64,000 bases of DNA from Calidifontibacillus oryziterrae (lineage in GTDB: Bacteria; Bacillota; Bacilli; Bacillales; Bacillaceae_J), in NCBI RefSeq assembly GCF_000331575.1, contig NZ_KB223527.1:407842-471841 (forward strand), written 5' to 3'. Each line of letters opens with the position of its first letter. Position 1 is the stretch's first letter. The notes beneath the pieces are model-generated. The model searched no databases, was not told where the DNA came from, and worked only from the letters and a program-made list of their open reading frames with translations. The position numbers were made by a program, and so were the translations under genes. Positions 8,447 through 17,575 of the stretch are shown piece after piece.

Positions 8447-8670
8447 TATATTACCCCCTATTGCGATAGCTTGCTACTTCTTTTCTATTATGTGCAACAC
8501 ATAAAAAAATGTCCATAAAAAAATCAACTCAAAATATTTGTTATATCCCCCATCATTTGCTTTTTATTCCTTCACATTCTGTTCACACATTTCATACAAA
8601 AACTTCTTATTTATCAACGTTTTTCTACTTTTACCTATTTTCACGGTGTTTATGATATCTGTGAACATTT

Positions 8671-8759
8671 TGTGAAACTTGTCAAAATGTGATGGATTCG
8701 ATGGCTTTCTTTTGTAATATTAGAATTGTGTTAGATTTATAGTTCAAATGTTTTATAAT
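8671..8759 (+). promoter_or_regulatory. Upstream region of the ba3 oxidase operon with Fnr/Crp-like box and promoter
   Basis: The 348 bases between 8447 and 8794 hold no gene. The best promoter is TTAGAT (8731-8736), 17-base spacer, TATAAT (8754-8759). TGTGA-AACTTG-TCAAA at 8671-8686 matches the Fnr/Crp half-site pattern TGTGA-N6-TCACA at 9 of 10 defined positions. It is about 88 bases upstream of the predicted start, too far for class II activation, so its role is uncertain. TTTTGTGAAAC in the same spot also resembles a ResD site. Confidence 0.4.
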
Positions 8760-8794
8760 GATCACCATTTATACTGGGAGAGGGGTGTGAATAA

Positions 8795-8935
8795 ATGTCA
8801 AAACCAGAGCTGCATCAAAAGACAGAAATTGAAGATAGTAATTCACTAAAAGGTACGCTAATTTCAGTTTCGGTAGTAGGTCTCGTAATACTTTTTACAT
8901 GGTTTGGAGTTTGGAATTTATTCTTAACACGCTAA
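8795..8935 (+). CDS. cbaD: ba3-type cytochrome oxidase subunit IIa (CbaD-like)
   Basis: 46-residue protein with a charged N-terminal 18 residues (MSKPELHQKTEIEDS) and one membrane helix (TLISVSVVGLVILFTWFGVW). This size and layout match the small single-helix subunit IIa that packs against subunits I and II in ba3 oxidases. It starts 10 bases after a GGGAGAGGGGTG site and is followed by subunits II and I in the same direction, the order usual in Bacillaceae. Identification rests on position and topology more than on sequence, as such short subunits diverge quickly. Confidence 0.8.
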   Translation: MSKPELHQKTEIEDSNSLKGTLISVSVVGLVILFTWFGVWNLFLTR

Positions 8936-8966
8936 ATATTGAAATTGAAAGGGGTCAAAGGTATCC

Positions 8967-9446
8967 ATGCACATTCATAAGTATGAAAAAATTTGGTTGC
9001 TATTCGGCATTGCTGCCTTACTAGTGTTTACAGTAACGCTTGGCGTCAGTGCATTCTACATGGGAAATCAACCACCTAGTTGTCTAGTAACAGTGGATCC
9101 AACTAAAGTTGATGCAACTGCACCATTCGACCAACCTGGACTTAAGCAAGTTGGCGATAATCAATACGAACTAGTAGTTGTTGCTTCTGCATTCAACTAT
9201 GACGTTGGTCCTGAAAAAGTAGTCCAAATCCCAGTAGGTTCTACAGTAAACTTCATTGGTACGACAAAAGATGTTATTCACGGTTTTCAAGTAGCAGGAA
9301 CTAGAGCTAACATGATGTTAGAGCCTGGTTATATCAATACAGTTGAAGCTACCTTCAACAAACCAGGGAAATTTACAATTTTATGTAATGAATATTGTGG
9401 CGTAGGTCACCACTTAATGTATGCTACTTTGGAGGTGGTTGAATAA
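8967..9446 (+). CDS. cbaB: ba3-type cytochrome c oxidase subunit II (CuA)
   Basis: 159 residues: one N-terminal membrane anchor (residues 10-32) and an outward-facing cupredoxin domain. The CuA centre is visible as a distal His (DVIHGFQ near 110) and the C-terminal cluster LCNEYCGVGHHLM with two Cys, His and Met. It takes electrons from cytochrome c and passes them to subunit I. The short one-helix form is characteristic of ba3 oxidases rather than the two-helix aa3 type. Its stop overlaps the start of subunit I by one base (TAATG), so the two are translationally coupled. Confidence 0.92.
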   Translation: MHIHKYEKIWLLFGIAALLVFTVTLGVSAFYMGNQPPSCLVTVDPTKVDATAPFDQPGLKQVGDNQYELVVVASAFNYDVGPEKVVQIPVGSTVNFIGTTKDVIHGFQVAGTRANMMLEPGYINTVEATFNKPGKFTILCNEYCGVGHHLMYATLEVVE

Positions 9447-11101
9447 TGAAAGGTGTCGCAAGTATCAATACTAAAGATGCTAAACTTTCGATGGCCAACC
9501 TTTATGTTGCTTTTACTGCATTATTAATAGGTGCATTGGCTGGATTACTGCAAGTATGGGTTCGCTCAGGTAAATTTACTTTACCAGCAGGAATAGATTA
9601 TTATCAAGTTTTAACTGTTCACGGTGTTTTATTAGGACTTGTACTTACTACTTTCTTTATTATTGGTTTTATTATTGCTGGACAAAGTAAGGTTTGTGGA
9701 GATTACTCAGCTGGTGAACGCCGCTTAGGCTGGATCGGCTTCTGGATGATGACAATTGGTGTAGCAATTGCTGCTACATTCGTATTATTAGGTGAGGCAT
9801 CTGTTCTTTATACAATGTACGCACCTTTAATGGCACATCCATTACATTATATCGGTCTTACACTAGTTGTTGTTGGTAGCTGGATTCAAGGATTCAGTGT
9901 ATTTATCCGCCATGCTCGTTGGAAAAAAGAAAACCCAGGACAAACTTCACCTCTACTAAGCTTTATGGGTGTTGCAACTTTAGTTCTTTGGTTAGTTGCA
10001 TGTCTTGGTTTAGCAACAACAGTTTTAGTTCAAATTATTCCTTGGTCTTTAAATTTAGTTCCAACAATTGATGTATTAATTAGCCGTACATTATTCTGGT
10101 ATTTCGGTCACCCACTTGTTTATTTCTGGTTAATGCCTGCTTATATTTGCTGGTATGTCATTATTCCAAAAATTATCGGTGGTAAAATCTTTAGTGACTC
10201 TTTAGCTCGTGTATCATTCGTTTTATTTATGTTATTCTCAATGCCAGTTGGATTCCATCACCAGTTACTAGAGCCAGGTATTGATCCATTCTGGAAATAT
10301 TTACAGGTAGTTTTAACGTACTTAGTTGTTATTCCATCATTGATGACAGCATTCTCAGTTTTCGCAACATTCGAATTACGTGGTCGTGAATTAGGAGCAA
10401 CTGGTATTTTCGGTTGGTGGAAAAAGTTACCTTGGAAAGATGCTCGTTTCTTAGCACCGTTCTTAGGTATGGTATTGTTCATTCCAGGTGGTGCAGGTGG
10501 TATCGTTAACGCTTCTCACCAAATGAACCAAATGGTTCACAATACAATTTGGATTACGGGTCACTTCCATTTAACTGTAGCTTCTGCTTGTGCAATGACG
10601 TTCTTCGGTATTGCATTCTGGTTAGTACCGTCAATCACAGGCCGTAAGTTTACAGCAAAAATGAATAAATTAGCATTAACACAAACATGGTTCTGGTTTA
10701 TCGGTATGTTCTTCATGTCAGCTGCAATGCACGCTGCTGGTTTACAAGGTGCACCACGTCGTTCAGCATACTCAGAATACGCTGGTAATCCTGATGCTCT
10801 AAGCTGGATTCCTTACCAATTAGCTCAAGCAGTTGGTGGAACACTATTATTTATCGGAGCAATCTTAATGGTAATTATTTTCTTTAGCCTTGCATTTAGC
10901 GCACCTAAAGGTGAAGAAGAATTCCCAATTGCTGTTGTTCATGAAAATGCAGAAAAAGTTCCTGGAATCTTTGATAACTTCAAAGTATGGATTGTTGTAA
11001 CATTCGTCTTAATTTTATTCGCTTACACAGTTCCATTCATTGATATGATTCAAAATGCTCCTCCAGGATCACCAGGATATACCAACGTAATTGGACGTTA
11101 A
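9446..11101 (+). CDS. cbaA: ba3-type cytochrome c oxidase subunit I
   Basis: 551-residue integral membrane protein with about 13 helices that reduces oxygen at a heme-copper site. Motifs seen: the low-spin heme His in VLTVHGVLLG, the CuB His-Tyr region FGHPLVYFW, the His pair in GFHHQ, and the heme ligands in WITGHFHLT. The B-type (ba3) family has high oxygen affinity, so with the denitrification genes at the far end of the window this organism appears adapted to low and changing oxygen. Last gene of the operon; a strong terminator follows ten bases on. Confidence 0.93.
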   Translation: MKGVASINTKDAKLSMANLYVAFTALLIGALAGLLQVWVRSGKFTLPAGIDYYQVLTVHGVLLGLVLTTFFIIGFIIAGQSKVCGDYSAGERRLGWIGFWMMTIGVAIAATFVLLGEASVLYTMYAPLMAHPLHYIGLTLVVVGSWIQGFSVFIRHARWKKENPGQTSPLLSFMGVATLVLWLVACLGLATTVLVQIIPWSLNLVPTIDVLISRTLFWYFGHPLVYFWLMPAYICWYVIIPKIIGGKIFSDSLARVSFVLFMLFSMPVGFHHQLLEPGIDPFWKYLQVVLTYLVVIPSLMTAFSVFATFELRGRELGATGIFGWWKKLPWKDARFLAPFLGMVLFIPGGAGGIVNASHQMNQMVHNTIWITGHFHLTVASACAMTFFGIAFWLVPSITGRKFTAKMNKLALTQTWFWFIGMFFMSAAMHAAGLQGAPRRSAYSEYAGNPDALSWIPYQLAQAVGGTLLFIGAILMVIIFFSLAFSAPKGEEEFPIAVVHENAEKVPGIFDNFKVWIVVTFVLILFAYTVPFIDMIQNAPPGSPGYTNVIGR

Positions 11102-11110
11102 TAGAAAAAA

Positions 11111-11139
11111 CCCCCCTTGTCGAGCAAGGGGGGTTTTTC
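11111..11139 (+). terminator. Terminator of the ba3 oxidase operon
   Basis: CCCCCCTTG/CAAGGGGGG stem with a 5-base loop and a TTTTT tail; A residues on the other side allow it also to serve the convergent carboxypeptidase gene. Confidence 0.9.
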
Positions 11140-11142
11140 TAA

Positions 11143-12669
11143 TTATAGTTTATATATTTTAGAATACTTTGCTTCTAAATAGTCTATGAGATAAGTTGCA
11201 TTTAGCCCTTCTCCTGTTACATCCTTCAATATTTCCAATGGTTTTTTTAACTTTCCATACTGATGAACATTTACCGTAAGCCATTCCTTTATCTGTTCAA
11301 AATTCCCGTTCTGTAATAATTCATTAAAGTTTGGGATATCCTTTATCATTTTTGCTCTAAATTGAGCGGCGTAAATATAACCTAATGCGTATGAAGGAAA
11401 GTATCCAAAGCTTCCACCTGCCCAATGAACGTCTTGTAGAACACCTTTTGCATCATTGTCAGGACGTATTCCTAAATACTCTTCCATTTTATCATTCCAT
11501 ATTTGCGGTAAATCCTTCACTGCTATATCATTATTAAATAATCCTTTTTCAATCTCATAACGAATCATCACATGCAATGGATACGTTAATTCATCTGCCT
11601 CAATCCGAATTAATGAAGGTTTTGACTCATTGATTCCACGATAAAATTCTTCTAGCGAAACGGCGTCAAATTGGCCCATTGCATATGTTTTTAACATGCT
11701 ATAATAACGACACCAAAAATTATAATCACGTGCAATGAAATTTTCCCAAAACAGTGATTGTGATTCATGAATACCCATTGAAGTCCCATCACATAAAGGT
11801 GTGCCTATTAGCTCTTTTGAAATGTTTTGTTCATATAAAGCATGACCCCCTTCGTGAATTGTCCCAAATACGGCAGTCCGAAAGTCTTGTACATCATATT
11901 TAGTAGTGATTCTGACATCACCAGGATTTAATGTGATCGCAAATGGATGAACCGTTTCATCCAACCTGCCCGCATCAAAGTCATACCCCATTGCTTTTAA
12001 AATCTCAATACTAAATGCCTTTTGCTTTTCAATAGGAAATGTATCAAATAAAAACTGAGTATTGGGCTTATGTGCTGATTCGGTAATTTTTTTTACAAAT
12101 GGTACTATTTTATTACGAAGATCTGCAAATGTTTTATCTAATTGATTCACAGTCATGCCGGGCTCATACATATCTAATAAAATATCATAATTATTGCCAT
12201 TCTCTGTGATTGGTCGCCAATACTCAATAAATCTTTTGTTAAAATCTACCAGTTTTTCAAGGTAAGGGCGAAACATTTCAAAGTCAGAAGCAGCCTTTGC
12301 TTCCTCCCAAACGGATTCAGCCTTTGATTGCAAAATAACATACTCCTTATATTCATCCTTTGGAATTTTCTTATTTCGATCGTATTCCTTTTTACATTCC
12401 GCAACTATCTTTCTTGAAATCTCAGAAATATTATCCTCTCTTTCAAGTTCCTCAATAAATTGGGCCATTTGTTCAGAAATAGACATTTGAAAAACTTCCT
12501 GTGAGAGCATGCCAATTACTTCTGAGCGTTGGTCAACGCCTTTTTTTGGTGCACCAGTTCGCAGATCCCAAAATATTAGCGATAAAGCTTCATTGTAAGC
12601 TGACATTTTTTTCACATATTCTAGAAATTCTTTTTCTGTATTGTTATTTTTATTGTTTTTTTGTTCCAT
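11143..12669 (-). CDS. ypwA: M32 family metallocarboxypeptidase, YpwA-like
   Basis: 508-residue cytoplasmic carboxypeptidase of the M32 (Taq carboxypeptidase) family, trimming residues from peptide C-termini. The zinc site is TIHEGGHALYEQ (HExxH near residue 267), with the third ligand region GIHESQSLFWEN about 30 residues on; DDAKGVLQDVHW and GSFGYFPSYALG are further M32 signatures. The length is typical of the family. It follows the helicase by two bases and is probably cotranscribed. B. subtilis has the same pair, ypvA-ypwA. Confidence 0.93.
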   Translation of the reverse strand: MEQKNNKNNNTEKEFLEYVKKMSAYNEALSLIFWDLRTGAPKKGVDQRSEVIGMLSQEVFQMSISEQMAQFIEELEREDNISEISRKIVAECKKEYDRNKKIPKDEYKEYVILQSKAESVWEEAKAASDFEMFRPYLEKLVDFNKRFIEYWRPITENGNNYDILLDMYEPGMTVNQLDKTFADLRNKIVPFVKKITESAHKPNTQFLFDTFPIEKQKAFSIEILKAMGYDFDAGRLDETVHPFAITLNPGDVRITTKYDVQDFRTAVFGTIHEGGHALYEQNISKELIGTPLCDGTSMGIHESQSLFWENFIARDYNFWCRYYSMLKTYAMGQFDAVSLEEFYRGINESKPSLIRIEADELTYPLHVMIRYEIEKGLFNNDIAVKDLPQIWNDKMEEYLGIRPDNDAKGVLQDVHWAGGSFGYFPSYALGYIYAAQFRAKMIKDIPNFNELLQNGNFEQIKEWLTVNVHQYGKLKKPLEILKDVTGEGLNATYLIDYLEAKYSKIYKL

Positions 12670-12671
12670 TC

Positions 12672-14618
12672 CTACTCCCCCTTTGTAAAAGTTATTTTAC
12701 TTGATGGTAATACTCCTAAAACCTTATCGATTAAATGCTTATTTTCCATTGGCATAAATATTGATACAATTCCTTTATCCTCATGGGCTCTTATTAAGCG
12801 ACCAACTCCCTGCCTTAACCTCAATAACATATAAGGTACATCCATGTCCCAATATGGATCGGACACCATTTTTCGTTTAGAATCGAATACAGGGTCGTTA
12901 GGTGGAAATGGTAGAGACCATACGATCACGTTTGTTAATGACTGGCCCGGAATATCAAGTCCTTCCCACAAATGCACTGAACATAAGACTGACGGTTCAT
13001 TATTTTGAAACTTCTGAACGAGCTGACTAATCTCCTGATCCCCTTCAAATAGGATAGGCCAATCGGTATTAACATTCATAACATAAGTTTTAAAAAGTGC
13101 TAAATCTTCCTTTGTATTAAAAAGAACAAGTGCACTCCCATTTGTTGCATTTATTTGCTCTACTACTACCTTACATTTCTCAACAGGCAATGACTTATTC
13201 CTTTCTTCACGAATAATAATAGTCATTTGCTCCTCATAATTAAAGGGAGATTCAACTGAGAAGGACAAATATTCATTTACCCCAAGACTATCAGCCATAT
13301 ACTGAAAGCTACCATTTTGAGAAAGAGTTGCGGATGAGAAAATATAAGGCAGCATTTTCGAAAACAAATGGCCCTTCAATGTTTCTTGAACGGCTTTAGG
13401 CATAATCACTAATGTTTGAACAGCCTGTTCCTCCGTTACCCATGTAATCACATCATTTTTTGTTAAAAACAAATTTAATGATAATTCAGTACGGTCGATA
13501 TGTTCGTCAACAATATGTAATAAATAATGATCGATTGTATACATTTCACTTTCAAATACAAGCTCATCTGCTAGTGTGGAAAGCAGCGTTCTAAGTTTGT
13601 CTGCTTCATTTCTCAGCTTGGCTGTAAATGCAATTTCTTTTCGATAAGATCCTCTTACATCTTTTGTACTATCCTTTAATTCATTAAAGAAATTCGCATT
13701 TTGTTCAATAGTTGTTTCAATTAGTAGCGCAAATTGCTCACGGATGTCGTTTTCTAATAGCCTCGTTAAAATTTCCTCTAACGTTCTTTCTTTAAACCGG
13801 TATGTTAAAGCCTTTTGAGCTGCAAACTCTAGTAAATGTCCTTCATCAAAAATAACTGCACTACTTTCCGGTAACAACGGCAACTGACCTTCACGTTTCC
13901 TAGATTCATAGGTCCAAATGTGTTCCATATAAAAGTCATGAGAACACACGATTAAATCACCTGATTTTCGATAATAGTCTCTTGATAGAGTTTGCCCACA
14001 ACGGTGACGTCTTTCACAAGCGAAACAATCTTTAAAAGGGTCCCATGCAACTTTTTGCCACTCTTCATCAGAAAGATGAGCGTATGCTTTACGATCGCCA
14101 TAAGGATAAAATGTTTGCATTCCTTTTGCAATTCCAACAAACTCAGGAAGGGATTGATACAATTCATCGAACAAACCACCTGATTCTTCAGTAATTGCTT
14201 CATCCAGCTTTTGCAAACATAAATATTGATCTGGTGACTTAGCAAGCCTCACGTCAATCTGTAAGCCGAGATGCTTTTCAAGCTTTTTAATGTCACCTTC
14301 CTCTTTTACTAATTGTTCAATTAATGTTTCATCAGCACAAGCAACTATCACTGGCTTACCAGTATAACGTGCATAACAAATCGCATATAACAAATAAACA
14401 ATGGTCTTTCCAGTTCCTACACCAGCTTCAGCAAACATGACTTTTTTTTCTTTAAAAGCACGTTCAAGCTGAAATGCCATATAAATTTGTTCATCCCTAA
14501 GCTCAAATCCTGCTTCAGGAAGAAATTCATAAAAAACATCACCGATCCAATCACTCATTTTTTGATAAAAGTTTTCTGTTTTTGAAAATGTAAAAGGAAT
14601 TCGTTCCAATGAATTCAA
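12672..14618 (-). CDS. ypvA: DinG/XPD-like ATP-dependent helicase, YpvA
   Basis: About 648 residues. Walker A AGVGTGKTIVYLLYA and the Walker B-type VIFDEGHLLE are present, with helicase motif VI RQGVGRLIRAHED near the C-terminus. Cysteines spaced like the DinG/XPD iron-sulfur pocket occur between motifs I and II (YLCLQ, CFACERRHRCG). These enzymes unwind DNA 5' to 3', often at repair or R-loop structures. I chose TTG 14618 because GGAGG lies 7 bases upstream; an ATG 30 bases further upstream has no ribosome site. It lies between a VanZ-like gene and ypwA. Confidence 0.88.
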   Translation of the reverse strand: MNSLERIPFTFSKTENFYQKMSDWIGDVFYEFLPEAGFELRDEQIYMAFQLERAFKEKKVMFAEAGVGTGKTIVYLLYAICYARYTGKPVIVACADETLIEQLVKEEGDIKKLEKHLGLQIDVRLAKSPDQYLCLQKLDEAITEESGGLFDELYQSLPEFVGIAKGMQTFYPYGDRKAYAHLSDEEWQKVAWDPFKDCFACERRHRCGQTLSRDYYRKSGDLIVCSHDFYMEHIWTYESRKREGQLPLLPESSAVIFDEGHLLEFAAQKALTYRFKERTLEEILTRLLENDIREQFALLIETTIEQNANFFNELKDSTKDVRGSYRKEIAFTAKLRNEADKLRTLLSTLADELVFESEMYTIDHYLLHIVDEHIDRTELSLNLFLTKNDVITWVTEEQAVQTLVIMPKAVQETLKGHLFSKMLPYIFSSATLSQNGSFQYMADSLGVNEYLSFSVESPFNYEEQMTIIIREERNKSLPVEKCKVVVEQINATNGSALVLFNTKEDLALFKTYVMNVNTDWPILFEGDQEISQLVQKFQNNEPSVLCSVHLWEGLDIPGQSLTNVIVWSLPFPPNDPVFDSKRKMVSDPYWDMDVPYMLLRLRQGVGRLIRAHEDKGIVSIFMPMENKHLIDKVLGVLPSSKITFTKGE

Positions 14619-14649
14619 GACTTTTCCTCCAACTATTAGCCTAATCATT

Positions 14650-15174
14650 TCATAAAAAGGCTGCTCTTTTTATTTTACTTGTCCTTACTCTATATTGAAT
14701 TGAAGACAGAAGGATCCCAAATAGACCACCGATTATATCCAAAAAAACATCGTGAATTGACGGAGTACGATTTACTGTAAACATTTGATGAACCTCATCC
14801 GAAGCCGCATACAAAATAATTAATAGTGTACACAAGGCAATGGTACGAAACTGTCTTAATTGAAATGTACTGATCAATGCACGAAATAATAACCAGCCCA
14901 AAATAAAAAATATAGCAAAATGTGCACCTTTACGAATACAGAATTCCAAAAAAACTTCTGCACCAACAGTATGAACACTAATTCGCTTGCCTGCATACAC
15001 AAATTGAAAATTTGAAAAAAGCTCCGTTACAGTTGCTAAATCTACATAATTCCGTATATAAGGACGTAAGCTTTGAACCTCATAAGTCTGTGAAGAAAAC
15101 AAAAAAATAATGCTTGCCCAAATCAGTGTGGGCAACCAAAAACTACATGCTATTCTCATTATAACCTCACTCAT
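14650..15174 (-). CDS. VanZ-like family membrane protein
   Basis: 174 residues with about four membrane helices and the VanZ-family signature: RKGAHFAIFFILG in the middle helix and ASDEVHQMFTVNRTPSIHD before the last helix, both carrying conserved polar residues. The family is named from a teicoplanin-resistance accessory, but most chromosomal members have no known job and this one should not be read as a resistance gene. Its stop is just before the helicase, so it may share that transcript. Confidence 0.85.
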   Translation of the reverse strand: MSEVIMRIACSFWLPTLIWASIIFLFSSQTYEVQSLRPYIRNYVDLATVTELFSNFQFVYAGKRISVHTVGAEVFLEFCIRKGAHFAIFFILGWLLFRALISTFQLRQFRTIALCTLLIILYAASDEVHQMFTVNRTPSIHDVFLDIIGGLFGILLSSIQYRVRTSKIKRAAFL

Positions 15175-15380
15175 TCTGTTTTTAGATAGAAGTGACTTTC
15201 ATTATTCCTCTATCTTTTTATTCCACAGTATGGGCAAGAGGTTCCTATATTATCCGTTTCCTACTATAAAAAGTGACTTTGAAGAGCGGAAGCTCATGCG
15301 TGCCACGCTGAGAGCGCTCCGCCACGAATCATTTCAAAATCACTAATTAAAAGCATATTAAAAGCTCCATTATCTGTTAT

Positions 15381-16523
15381 TTATTGGTTTTTGGGTGGTC
15401 GTTTTTCCCAAAATTGATAGTAATCTGTACGAATAAAGCCATTAAATAGCTTCCGTTTTTTCGTAGCAGGCTTTCCGTACAGTTTTTCAAACTCTGGATG
15501 TGATGTCAGCATATAGACCGACCAAGTATTATATGGGGCAAAGGCTTTCCCCATCTCCTTATACATTTCTTCAACAGCTTTCTTCTCTCCTAGTCGTTCT
15601 CCATATGGTGGATTCCCGACAATCACACCGTATTCTTTTTTAGTTGTAAAATCTTTGACCTGCATCTGTTTAAAAGATATTAAATCACCTAAGCCTGCTT
15701 CCATTGCATTTCCTTTTGCAATTTCTATCATTTTATGATCAATATCAGAGCCGGTAATATCAAGTGGACGGTCATACTTAGCTAAATCCTCAGCTTCTTG
15801 AATAGCCTCCTCCCATCGTTTTCTGCCAATCCAGTCCCAGTTTTCCGAAACAAATTCACGATTAAATCCCGGAGCTATATTTTGACCAATTAATGCTGCT
15901 TCAATTGGGATTGTACCTGAACCACAAAATGGATCAACAAACGGTCTGTCATGTGTCCAATTCGTTAACAGTACTAATGTTGCAGCTAACGTTTCTTTTA
16001 GCGGTGCTTCTCCTTGATCGGCCCGATAGCCACGTTTATGTAATCCGACTCCGCTTGTATCAATCGTCAATGTTGCAATATCTTTAAGTAGAGCTACCTC
16101 TATTCGAAATAATGGCCCTTTTTCTTCAAACCAAGTTGTTCGCTTGTAATGGATTCTTAATTTTTCAACAATTGCCTTTTTTACGATGGCTTGGCAATCT
16201 GGAACACTAAACAATTTGGATTTAACAGATTTTCCGATTACAGGGAACTCTGCATCTTCTGGAATATAATCACCCCATGGTAATGCTTTTGTTTTTTCAA
16301 ATAATTCATCAAAAGTTGTTGCTTTAAATTCCCCAATTTTAATTTTCACTCGGTCTGCTGTACGTAACCAAAGATTTGTACGGCAAATTGCGGACTCATC
16401 CGCTTCAAATGTAACTTTCCCATTGTCAACAACGACATTCTCATAGCCTAAATCGCGTACTTCCTTCGCTACTAATGCCTCAATACCCATTGCTGCTGTA
16501 GCGATTAGCGTAATTTTACTCAT
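15381..16523 (-). CDS. ypsC: THUMP-domain class I SAM RNA methyltransferase (YpsC/RlmL type)
   Basis: 380 residues. The N-terminal half is a THUMP RNA-binding domain; the C-terminal half is a Rossmann methyltransferase with DPFCGSGTIPIEAALIG (near residue 198) for SAM binding and the NPPYGERL catalytic motif (near 306), typical of enzymes that methylate a base amino group such as N2-guanine in 23S rRNA. Size and domain order match YpsC/RlmL. It lies downstream of gpsB, as in many Firmicutes, but the intervening RNase P RNA gene expected there is absent. A cytoplasmic, probably housekeeping enzyme. Confidence 0.9.
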   Translation of the reverse strand: MSKITLIATAAMGIEALVAKEVRDLGYENVVVDNGKVTFEADESAICRTNLWLRTADRVKIKIGEFKATTFDELFEKTKALPWGDYIPEDAEFPVIGKSVKSKLFSVPDCQAIVKKAIVEKLRIHYKRTTWFEEKGPLFRIEVALLKDIATLTIDTSGVGLHKRGYRADQGEAPLKETLAATLVLLTNWTHDRPFVDPFCGSGTIPIEAALIGQNIAPGFNREFVSENWDWIGRKRWEEAIQEAEDLAKYDRPLDITGSDIDHKMIEIAKGNAMEAGLGDLISFKQMQVKDFTTKKEYGVIVGNPPYGERLGEKKAVEEMYKEMGKAFAPYNTWSVYMLTSHPEFEKLYGKPATKKRKLFNGFIRTDYYQFWEKRPPKNQ

Positions 16524-16584
16524 TATTCGACTCCTATCGTTTTAGCTTATCTGTTGGCAAGTTATTTTGCAGTTGATTTAAATG

Positions 16585-16620
16585 AAAAAAGCCCTCCTTT
16601 ATATTTTTAGTGAGAGCTTT
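16585..16620 (-). terminator. Probable terminator after gpsB
   Basis: AAAGC-CTC paired with GAG-GCTTT (one mismatch), with T residues following on the minus strand. It occupies most of the short gap between gpsB and ypsC. Confidence 0.45.
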
Positions 16621-16703
16621 GTTATTCCTTGCATATGTATTACAAAATAATTGGACAAGACTGTTTAACCTTATGAGAAAAATGTATTAATTGTATCACA
16701 TCA

Positions 16704-17003
16704 TTAATCAAACAGTTTGCTACCAAAGACATGTTTTTCTAAATTAGATAAACGTTTTAGGATATCATAATTCGTACTTCCACCAACATTTGAAACTGCC
16801 TTTTTCTGATTTTCTTCAAGCTGTTTTTTCAAGCGTAAATTTTCTTGTTGTAATCGCTCTATTTCTTGATGAAATGTTTCATAATCCTTAATGACAAAGT
16901 CCAAAAACTGATCAACTTCATCCTTATTATATCCCTTTATTGATGTTTTAAAATCCTGTTCCAATATTTGTTTTGCTGTTAATTTTACTTTATCTGAAAA
17001 CAT
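16704..17003 (-). CDS. gpsB: Cell-cycle protein GpsB
   Basis: 99 residues with the DivIVA-like N-terminal lipid-binding motif ([14 protein letters not shown] then [14 protein letters not shown]), a central coiled coil (residues 30-70) and a short C-terminal helical end ([15 protein letters not shown]) that forms the hexamer. GpsB shuttles between the septum and lateral wall and docks penicillin-binding proteins. Full length, with a good AGAGGTG ribosome site. Neighbours fit the B. subtilis order cotD ... gpsB ... ypsC, although ypsA is missing between gpsB and cotD. Confidence 0.95.
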   Translation of the reverse strand: MFSDKVKLTAKQILEQDFKTSIKGYNKDEVDQFLDFVIKDYETFHQEIERLQQENLRLKKQLEENQKKAVSNVGGSTNYDILKRLSNLEKHVFGSKLFD

Positions 17004-17107
17004 ATTTATTCACCTCTATGTATAATACCAAAAAACGATCTATTATCCTCTATTTTTTCAAAAATTGTCTTAAATGTCAATTTATCTTTTTATTTATAGG
17101 GTAAGAC

Positions 17108-17150
17108 AAAAAAATAAGATGAATTGTCGCAAACTGCCGATCAATTCATC
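17108..17150 (-). terminator. Terminator after the CotD-like gene
   Basis: GATGAATTG/CAATTCATC perfect 9-bp stem with a 15-base loop; the minus strand continues into a T-rich tract with seven consecutive T. Confidence 0.7.
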
Positions 17151-17170
17151 TCATTTAGGTACTGACCCTG

Positions 17171-17536
17171 TTATGGTCTCATAAATGGAGTTGGTCCCAT
17201 TCCAGGCGGCATCATTCCAGGACCCATCATTCCAGGTCCTGCCATTCCTGGTCCCGGCATTCCTAAACCGCCACCAAAGCCCATTCCGGGTGCCATGCCT
17301 GGTCCGACACCTGGCATCATGCCCGGTGGACATTTGAAGTGTTGATGTGCAACGTCTGAAACATGAGACACAGTTTGTGGAAAAGAGTGTAAGTGTTCAA
17401 AAATATTGTGATGATGGACAGTTGTATGGGTAGGGTGAATATGTGGAACTTGAAAAACATCAACATCATGTACATCACAACATTTTATCGGACTTATGAT
17501 TGGGCTTAACAATTTTGGCCGCATATGATGATGCAT
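17171..17536 (-). CDS. cotD: CotD-like spore coat protein with PGM-rich tail
   Basis: 121 residues. The N-terminal 70 are CotD-like: many His, a Cys pair, and the PHIHPTHTTVHHH block that matches the B. subtilis inner-coat protein. From about residue 70 comes a low-complexity tail of repeated P-G-M/PGMG units (GPGMMGPGMMPPGMGP) that B. subtilis CotD lacks. It is made in the mother cell and assembled in the spore coat. The promoter at 17576-17603 fits sigma-K. The repeat could be adhesive, or supply Met as an oxidation buffer; that is inference only. Confidence 0.85.
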   Translation of the reverse strand: MHHHMRPKLLSPIISPIKCCDVHDVDVFQVPHIHPTHTTVHHHNIFEHLHSFPQTVSHVSDVAHQHFKCPPGMMPGVGPGMAPGMGFGGGLGMPGPGMAGPGMMGPGMMPPGMGPTPFMRP

Positions 17537-17575
17537 ATATCCTCAATCCCCTTTCTCTTGACGTAGGTTCACTAA

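Noticed and set aside
14619..14648. ATG 14648 as the start of the DinG-like helicase
   Set aside because: No ribosome site precedes it, whereas TTG 14618 has GGAGG at ideal spacing.
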